From Nissolia schottii (lineage: Eukaryota; Streptophyta; Magnoliopsida; Fabales; Fabaceae), in assembly GCA_003254905.1 (NCBI GenBank), contig QANU01001010.1, forward strand, positions 1-64,000: a stretch of DNA of 64,000 nt. The letters run 5' to 3'. Positions 47,035 to 64,000 of this stretch are shown one piece after another; position 1 is the stretch's first letter; every line of letters starts with the position of its first letter. The translations under genes were made by a program, and so were the position numbers. A model generated the notes under the pieces. That model was not told where the DNA came from. It saw only the letters and a list, made by a program, of their open reading frames with translations, and searched no databases.

Positions 47035-48199
47035 AAACCACCATCCACCAATTTTCTAGGCTAACTGTGTTGGCATCTACAGGGACAAAATTCCCCTGCC
47101 TTGCTCATTATTGCTCGAGTTCATGCCTACATCACCGGCTAACAGAGATGGCAAACCCAAATTTCCTAGAGTATTTTGTGGCCTTCTAGCTATTGTGACT
47201 TGACCAAATTGAGGAATTGCAACAAGATTGCTTCCCTACCCCCAGTTATGGCACTCCCAACATTATTCACATTTGTTAAGTATTCAACCCATGTTGTTGT
47301 AGTTCATTACGAACCATGTGTTTTACAATATTAGCAATCTGACTAGCCACCTACTCCATTAAATCATTTGTGCCCAACCCAATCTGTTGACGAATGAATG
47401 AAGCAGTAACTGTCAAAGGATGTCGCTCCTCCTAAACCTTCTTAGCTATAGAAGATCCAACGAAGACATGTTTTTTAAGGACAATCTCAGCCTCTATAAT
47501 CGGTTGCTCTTGAGATATGTTTGGCATTCCCAAAGCAACTTGATTAGTAGCCAAATATTGATCCCATTTTGCTTTATTTTTTTGTGTACATGTGGCCATT
47601 GAGCAAAAACTTGTAGTCAAAGCCTTACCAGACTTCAACTGCATACGCCAAAAATGGTTGAAACTAGGCATGTAAAACTCCACACTTCGCCTATGGAAGT
47701 CCCACTAGGCATGCCAAATGATGTTTCCACAAAACCATATTCCTCGGCTACAACAAATGTGTTAGCCGCAGAATGAAACAATAACCGATCCCTAACTAGG
47801 CGATTCCACCAAAGGGGGGATTCATCCCTGTGGTTATGAGTTCTCCAAGTACTACAACCAAAGACAAGTCTTGGACAAAGGCAAAAATATGGAATGAAAG
47901 ATGATTTGCATTAATCAACAGCCAACAATTACACCAAATCCATAGACTTTGGGTAAAGACATGTAAAAAACTACAACTACAATTAAACTAAGAGCAAAAG
48001 TGCGTAAAAGTAAGAGAAAACAAAGTAAACTTGTGTTTGAAATGTCTGGATCTACTTTCCTTCCATGTTTTGAACGCTTAAATATCATGACAACTGTCCA
48101 AACTATTGTTGCGTTGTAAACCTCAATCCAACTGCACAGCAAAACTACCTTACCACAACTAGTAAACTTCCCACTACAAAGAATTTCCTTCTAAGCTCA

Positions 48200-48200
<1 letters not shown>
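47035..48200 (-). mobile_element. 5' part of the old Tat/Ogre-like element, decayed
   Basis: This continues the sequence interrupted by element D, as shown by the shared AAACC duplication. On the minus strand there is weak gag-like text only (for example around 47432-47683). The end of the element is not resolved; about 48200 is a guess from the change to AT-rich gene-flank sequence. Confidence 0.4.
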
Positions 48201-57296
<9,096 letters not shown>

Positions 57297-58817
57297 CCAA
57301 AGTCCATCGCAAAAATTTCTCCCACTACTACGTATGTTCCCAATAAATAACAGAGACCTCATCAGTTCAGTAGCGTCGGTCTCTCGTGTAGGATAATTAT
57401 ATGTAGCTAGAAATCTAAGCCAAAGCTAATGCTAATGCGTCATCGTCATTTACCTAAGTGGAGGTTTCTGGGTTCCTTTGATCATCCAGAGGCTTGGCTT
57501 GCAAGTTATTAATGGAATCCCAGCTCTTTTGACTCTGTCGCTTAGCTAGCTTGAACAAAAGGGAGTGAAACCCACTTAGTGCACCAATATGCAGTAGGAC
57601 CATTTTCTCTTCTCTGTTTTCTTCTTTCTCTAGTTATTTTTATTCCCGGTACCCCACTTCTACATTGTACATTTTATGCATGTATTCCTCCCGAAAGGCC
57701 AGGACTAGTAAATACCAACTCCTATAGGTTGTATGAGTATGGTATTTATTTTTCCACGCTCACTGTAATTTACCATTTGCACTAGATATAAATTAAATAA
57801 TAATCCAATAAACTCAAGTGCATTCTTGTTTCGAGAGATAATTCTGATAAAGAATAAGATAGTAGCACCCTAGTAAAATTTTTAACAGGTTTGTATCGCA
57901 TATAAAGGTGAAGTACGGCATCTAAGTCTGACTTGGTAACTATACTACTACTATATGGATTTGGAAGATTTTGGGATGAAAGGAAGTCCATGAGGTGTTC
58001 ATACCTTGAAAATGCGCCTTCATTATAGATAAGAGATGTAGTTGCCATAATATCCTTACTTGGCTCCTCCAATTCAGTAACTCCCTTTTGCTAACTCCTC
58101 TTTTGTACCTCGTCTTCGATACCCATACTTTTAATATTGGGATGGGAACACATCAGATCAGATTACACACTAAATAAGTCAAATATGTGTCATAAATTTT
58201 TGGCATGAACTTAGCCTATTATCTGTCATTGACCGTTTTTTTGGGTTTAGGCTAATCTATTTTAAAGGTTTGGCCTGACTTGGAGCGTGGTAAACTAACT
58301 TATTTGAATAAATGTTTTGTAAGCGTTCCGGTACACCCGAAGATGCCTGAGCTTGTTCGACAAAAAATAAATAGGCTTAACCCATATATTTTTATAATGA
58401 TTTATGTATATATTTCATTTGTATAAATTGACATAGCATTTCAAGTTAGCACGGTGATAAATTGGAAAGTTGCAACACATGACATGATTAGGCCTAAAAA
58501 GCTTTGTGAATAGTCTAGGTTTGACTCATTTAACTAAATGGGCTTTATAATTGGCTTGTACGGTGAATTTCTAGGTCATAGTAACTTGTTCTCACCCCGT
58601 CACTTTAGTGCCTCAGACTATAAGCTTTATTCATGACTCACTCGCCATGTTATGCCATCTTTGAATCTGAAATAAAGAGCACCAAAAATGGCCAATGGAA
58701 AACTATTAGCCAAGAGAGTGTTTTTTGTTTTTGTTTTCATAATGACATGATAACAATTTAAGTTAAATGACCCAACACCAATAAGAGACATATAAAATCA
58801 TTCATGGGCATCCATTA
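57297..58817. other. 3' UTR and intergenic region after the DWF4-like gene
   Basis: The 3' UTR probably runs several hundred bases past the TGA (57294-57296). AATAAATAA at 57340 is a candidate poly(A) signal. No gene is recognised after it. The 96-codon minus-strand frame at 57782-58072 matches no family I know. From about 58190 to 58610 there are words such as GGTTTGGCCTGACTTGG and GGCTTAACCCATA that suggest a decayed non-autonomous repeat, but its ends cannot be set. Confidence 0.45.
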
Positions 58818-59218
58818 TGTAACGCCCCACTTTTTTCACATTATTCCAAGCACTGTCTCAGGATGCCTTTATAAGCCCTCTATCCCAAAAACATTTCAGT
58901 TTCCTTTAATTTACAAAACCCCTGAATAGGGACATTCAAATCCAACTACAATAAAAGCCAACAAAATCCCCCCTTAAGCTTTCCTTTGAAAATTCTTTGA
59001 GTTTCCAAGCCGACTCTTGAAAATCTTCCCATTGTCTCTTTAGGTGGGTCATAACGGTATGTCCCGAATATTTTTGGGACATCTGTACACAAACAATTAA
59101 GAACCAAATGCTATCAAAATACATCAAAGTGGAGCACGTGGCTCTCACCCACGGTACCCACCGCCACCGAAAGAAACAAAACGTAACTATATATATATGT
59201 ATAGTAACGTATATAATA

Positions 59219-59250
<32 letters not shown>

Positions 59251-59453
59251 ATAATAATATTAATATAATAATAATATATATTAACTGAGGCGGCATAACA
59301 ACACCGCCTCAGAATATCTATATATATATATATGAAGCATATGGTTCTGAAGGCCATCCCCCCCAATGCCTAAAGTTCATACTGTTAAAAATATTTCTGT
59401 TCTATTCGTACGCTCTGCGGTTACGCCATTGGATTCAGGAAAAATAGCATGGT

Positions 59454-62374
59454 TGTAACATCCCGCTTTCTCCTTAGTGAAAATATCGCTAGATAAATTC
59501 CTAGGAATTTTTAGTGAAGGAAAAACCATTAGAAATATGACCTATTAGGTTAAAATGCCTTTAGAAGAAATTCTAGTCGTTTTCTTAAAATTCTGCAGAC
59601 ACTAGAATAAACCCTTGCTGTCATCGGAGCATAACCGCGCGTCTAAAGTATCCGTAAAAGGTATGGCTACAGAAAAAAATTTAAAAATACCCAAATGAAC
59701 CTAGATTAATCTTTAGAATAATTAGGAGATCACGAGAACGTGATCGAAATATTTTTGGCAGAACCGTATGCAAAGTACTTGGACCGGAAACGACAAAACC
59801 GAATCAAAATCGATCTGCCGGAGGCCGTTAATTCTTGGCCACAAAAAGTGGCCAAAACACAAGGAAACCCACAGCCAAGAATGGCCCAAGTGGGGTCAAA
59901 GGGGCCAAAAGTATAGTGATTCACCATATGACTCATGAAAATGACATGAGGAAAAAGACAAAATAATGGCATTTTGGAAATTTTTTCCCCAAGGGCAAAA
60001 TTGGAAAGTAATTTTCGTGGGTTTGCCTATAAATAACCCCTTGGATGACAAAAAATTCATAGAAAAAGGAAAACCTTGCCAAAACTCTGTCCAATTGCAC
60101 ACCCAATCAGTATTCTGTCAAATACTGACACAGAAACTTCTCTAGACATAGACTAGCCTTGATTTCCCTAATATTACCCTAAATAAAACCTCTTGAAATC
60201 CTTGGAGAAAACCCTAAATCTTGAAGATTAGGAGGAGCTTGGAAGCACCATAGCAAGGCGGAGGCTGTAAAGAGCACCGGAACCGCAGCAAGACTTGAAC
60301 AAGTGGGTAACCGACTTATCCACTGTCTATGTGGTTTCATGATTAGATATATATGCGGTTAGGATGCCTTTCATGTGATTTTGATGTATATATATGTTGT
60401 TGATGATTGTCTGGATCTTTTGTTGTTGTCTGTGGTTCTGTCAGAATTTAGGAACGCCTAAGACGGAAATAGGCATATGACATGATTTTAAAGGGAACTG
60501 TATGTTGAGATTTTAATCATGAAAAAATAATGTTATTTTTGGATTCTACATGACAAATTGAGTGGGGATGGCAAGTTTTATAATTTTTGGAGTCCCCGAT
60601 GAATTTCTCAGCAAACTGGCAAAAAACGGGATTTTTATGAAAAAGGGCAAAACGGGAATCTCACGTCTTGGAACTGAAAAAATGGGTTTGTTTTTATAAA
60701 ATATGGGTTTAGAACTATCAAAAACCCTAAGGTAAAGTCTTGAGTCCATTGGGTTTCTGAGAATAAAAATTCCAAAGAAAACAGGGCATTTATGGAGGCG
60801 AAATGGTAACTTTGGGAGAAGGGGAAAACTGCAATTTTGTGGAGTTGGGATTAAGATATGAATTTGTAGACATGAAAAATGATCTTAGGACTATCAAAAC
60901 CTTGGGGTAAGGTCTTGGACCTCTCCGGTTTATGATCGCTATTTTCTGACAGAAACCAGATGTCTGTTTTGCTAGTCGCTAGATTTACGTTTATTATGTT
61001 TAAGAAATGTTTGAGTATGAGATTATGTTTCTTATATGTGATGATTGATGTTATGAGTTATGTGAAGTTATAGGTTGGAGTCATAAAATGATGATTTCTT
61101 AGATGATCCGCAATTGCTTATGTTGAATATGAAACTTAGGCTTGCTTTGCAATTTATGAAAAAAATTGTTGGGAATATATGGGATTTATGGTTGGAAATG
61201 GTATGGAACATGAAAGTATGTCTCCTATATTTTACTGAGTTATGTTTTCTCTATGTAAATGATTGCCTTGAAATATGGATTGAATGTTATCCGACTATAC
61301 ATGTGTTGTTGTTTTATGGGATATTGAACTGTGGACGACAGTCCTAGGGTGTAGATGACATCGTGTATGGACGGCAATCCTAGGGTATAGATGGCCTCGC
61401 GTGTGGATGGCAGTCCTAGGGTGTAGATGGCATCGCGTATGGACGGCAGTCCTAGGGTGCGTAATACATCGCGAGTGGACGGTCCTAGGGTGCATAATAC
61501 ATCGTGGATGGACGGTCGATGTATGGACGGTCCTAGGGTGTGCATTACATCGCTTGTGGACGGTCCTAGGGTGCTCATTATATTGCGTGTAGACGGTCCC
61601 ATGATATGAGTGATGAATAATGAATGTTTGATTGAGAATTTGTTCCCTAGGAGCTAGGGTAGGAAGTAGAAGACCTAGGAATGAAAAGATTAAACTCCCT
61701 CAAACACCTAGTAATATAGGTAGCTGCTTAGGACTAGCAATGATATTAATAACTGGTAGAGATGTAGCATAACTGTGGCACCTAGAGACCCCTGAGCGGC
61801 AGAATCATAATTGAGACTAAAAATGAGTTACGATGACCAAGGTTTCTCATTGAGAACGCAGAGTTCTCATACCCGCTCCTTTATGGTTCCAGGTGAGCAA
61901 GACAGGACTTCAACATGATATACGAAGCGGCAGCCTCGAAGGAGATGAATCGAGAAATAAAATAGCAAGAACTAGTGAGAATGTTACAACTAGCCATTAG
62001 CTAGCATGATCCATGTATTGTATATCTGTGAGAAATTTCGTATATGTATTGTTAACTATAATATTACCTATGTAAATGATTGTGATTATATGCTATGGAC
62101 CACTTGTCTGCCTATTGTTTGACAGTATTATATTGGAGCAGTTATTCGTGTATTATAAAGTTTTAATGCTTGCATTATAAATTCTATCTGACACGAGGCT
62201 CATATTTTATAACATATGTATAGAAAGAAAAAGTTTCAAACAGTCCATATTTTCTAAGTAAGTAATATTTTTAAAGATAAAAGTAGGGGCTAAAAGTAAC
62301 CCTAACCAAAGCAGATAACAAACCTAGTGAGCATTGTTTACGACGTACGCGTAAGCAGCTAGCTAGGGTGTTAC
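59454..62374 (+). mobile_element. Tekay/Del-type solo LTR L1
   Basis: It runs from TGTAACATCCCGC to TAGGGTGTTACA, 2921 bp. The flanks are ATGGT (59449-59453) and ACGAT (62375-62379), which differ at two C/T-G/A positions; they could be a decayed ACGGT duplication. It contains a TATA box (CTATAAATAACC, about 60028), a GTGGGTAACC box (about 60302), about 175-bp repeat units (60560-60950), a minisatellite (61331-61605) and the GTTCTCATACCC box (about 61862). Confidence 0.8.
61331..61605. repeat. Minisatellite in LTR L1
   Basis: About eight copies of a unit of roughly 33-37 bp, TGGACGGCAGTCCTAGGGTG followed by TAGATGACATCGCG or CATAATACATCGCG. The first copies carry the extra word CAGT or CAAT; later ones have lost it, so the unit shortens along the array. 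Confidence 0.82.
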
Positions 62375-63099
62375 AACGATCGCCTCAAGGTTCGCAGGAG
62401 TCTTTTCTCACAGCTTTCAGAACGCTTGAAAAGTGGGTAATCCTGACTTATTCATCTCCTTGATGAATTTTATGTGTTATATGTATGATATGTGAAAAAC
62501 CAACTTAGTAGATTTTATGCCAAAAATATGTTTATTATGATGCTTGGACGATTTGTCATAATTTTGAAGTTAGAAAAATATAATTGTGTTTAGGGGTCCA
62601 CTTAATATAATTATATAGATTATATTGTGTGAACTTCAAATTGGTGAATTTTAATTTGATATAATGAAATAGATTTAATTATATATTATTATTAATTGCA
62701 TATAAAACTAAATATTTTATATTGCGCAACTGTATGCTTAACATATGCTGAAAGATGTGTTTTTTTTTTTTTTTATGATTCTTAGGCATATTTTAATATA
62801 ACTTACCTTATATGTACAATTGGTTTATAATATTACAATCATCTATGATGTAACGAACATATTTTAGATTTAATGATTATAGTTATGTGTTGTGATTATA
62901 ATAGCTATATTATTATGTGTTGTAATTGTGATACCATGCACCATGAGGAACGAGTTGTCAATAGAGGCTTAGGACAACCTTAGATAACTAGAGAAATTAT
63001 CATCTAACTACGACAAGCTCATAATTGAACATAGGAAACGAGTTTAGATGTTGAGAGGTATGTTCCTAGTTGTGAGTTCAGGAGGATTATATCAGAAAC

Positions 63100-63455
63100 A
63101 CAGAGACAGACCTTTCTAGAGAGCCTGACCAGATGAGTAAAAGAGGCAGACCTTTCCTGTCAGGAGAGCCTGATAAGATGTGTAAGAGTTATGGTCCGCT
63201 TCCGGTTACGCCGTCAGGGTGGCCCCTTGCCACCCAGAGGGGTGGAGTCTTGTTTGCCTCGAGGAACAGACATAAAAGGTTAGGTTGTACACCGCCATGG
63301 GGATGACGATCCCGAGGTGTACGAGGAGGTGTGGACAGACAGACAAAATCCCCAGGCGAACCTAGCAAAACCTATGACAGACAGACAGAATCCCCAGGAG
63401 AGCTAGCAAAACCTATGACAGACAGACAGACAGAATCCCAGGAGAGCCTGACAGA
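63100..63455. repeat. Minisatellite in LTR L2
   Basis: Copies of GACAGACAGAATCCCCAGGAGAGCC(T)AGCAAAACCTAT (from about 63348) and, before them, looser copies of CAGACCTTTC...GAGAGCCTGA. The array has short GACA runs. It is cut by LTR M. Confidence 0.68.
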
Positions 63456-63458
63456 CCT

Positions 63459-64000
63459 TGTAACACCCTAGCTAACTGCCCACACTCGAGTCGTACGCAA
63501 TGCTCACTAGGTTGTTAATCACTTGGTGGGAATACTTATAGTCCTCCATTACTTTTCGGAAGTACTAGGTTAAGGAAAATATGGACCATTTTAAAACTTT
63601 ACCACTTGTTACTTATCCATAAAGTATGAGCTGCGTGTAAATCAAAATATATGATACAAACGATAGAGCCTGGGCTTACGACTGTTAATCATTCATGGTA
63701 TAAATATTTACATAAGCAAGTACTCGGTCCATCACAGATAAACTACAACAAACATAGAGTATAATAACAATTTACATTTACAAGTCATACTCATCAAAAT
63801 ACATAACAAAATGTCTATATAGTGTAAAACTATACTAGCTTGTCCTCGGGGCCTTAGTGTTCTAGTCTCCGGCTTCTTGCAGGTCGTACTCTGTCATCTA
63901 CTGCTCCTCGTTTGGCTCCTCGTATGGTTCCTCGTAGCCCTCGTAGTCCTCGCCTGCTCCTAGAAGCATAAGCGAATGGGGGTGAGAACGTCCGTCCTCA
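63459..64000 (-). mobile_element. Tekay/Del-type LTR M, cut by window edge
   Basis: It begins TGTAACACCCTAGCTAACTG, the inverted 3' end of the LTR family, and continues collinear with LTRs B and G. It ends in the window with the conserved GGGGGTGAGAACGTCCGTCCTCA box. Whether it is a solo LTR or one end of an element cannot be told. The left flank of the insertion is GACCT (63454-63458). Confidence 0.75.

Larger units (their letters stand above)
58818..64000 (+). mobile_element. Tekay/Del-type LTR L2, interrupted by L1 and M, right end outside window
   Basis: It starts TGTAACGCCCCAC at 58818. After the L1 insertion it resumes at 62375 with the AAGTGGGTAATCC box (about 62431), the CACCATGAGGAACG box (about 62940) and a minisatellite of GACAGACAGAATCCCCAGG units (63100-63455). 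It is then cut by LTR M at 63459. The region 59180-59335 holds TA/TAA microsatellites. Its internal order agrees with the other plus-strand LTRs. The end is not in view. Confidence 0.65.

Noticed and set aside
57782-58072. A 96-codon minus-strand frame downstream of DWF4.
   Set aside because: It matches no family that I recognise, has no visible promoter, and AT-rich intergenic sequence often gives frames of this length.
59180-59335. TA/TAA runs as a possible matrix-attachment or terminator element.
   Set aside because: They are plain microsatellites within LTR L2. The repeated TGAGGCGG / CCGCCTCA words beside them (59286-59312) form a small hairpin, but nothing else supports a function.

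Overview
This window is plant nuclear DNA, most likely from a eudicot with a repeat-rich genome. It holds one recognisable host gene, a cytochrome P450 of the CYP90B1/DWARF4 type (brassinosteroid C-22 hydroxylase). Its eight exons can be read from 48970 to 57296 with every splice junction in frame, giving 483 residues. Nearly everything else is layered transposable elements, mostly LTR retrotransposons and solo LTRs. No rRNA, tRNA or CRISPR was seen. All assignments come from reading the sequence and from remembered family motifs; no search was run.

Left part (1-21331). The window opens inside an Athila-like, gag-only element (its 3' end and LTR, 1-2114). A Russian-doll nest follows. A plus-strand Tekay/Del-type LTR (J, about 2258-18890) holds a solo LTR of another family (I, 3112-14498). 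That holds a minus-strand solo LTR (G, 4029-13900), which holds a complete gag-only element with two LTRs (H, 4787-11682). A second solo LTR (F, 15314-17968) sits in the right arm of J. Five-base target duplications can be read at H, G (one mismatch), I and F. From 18891 to 21331 two LTR pieces of opposite orientation are joined.

Middle part (21332-48200). Remnants of an old minus-strand Tat/Ogre-like element (gag, protease and linker; no RT or integrase seen) are split by three solo LTRs: A (23629-26192), B (26857-29826) and C (30437-34209). They are also split by one two-LTR Tekay/Del-type chromovirus, D (34571-47034). All four insertions have exact 5-bp target duplications. D is broken. 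Its upstream LTR carries a 709-bp hAT-type element (45366-46074) with an 8-bp duplication that is absent from the other LTR.

Right part (48200-64000). The P450 gene has a TATA box about 250 bp before its start codon. Its first six introns are 68-186 bp, but intron 7 is 6116 bp. That intron contains a Pack-MULE-like structure: inverted repeats around a decayed first exon of a MAP70 (microtubule-associated protein 70) gene. It also holds MITE-like termini and a degenerate repeat array. After the gene, a third cluster of Tekay-type LTRs begins: L2 interrupted by L1, then M running off the window.

The Tekay-type LTRs share conserved ends, a TATA box, a GTGGGTAAC-like box and a GAGAAC/GTTCTC box. 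Each carries its own short repeats in the same two places. The palindromic motif of one array type also occurs in the unrelated Athila-like LTRs.
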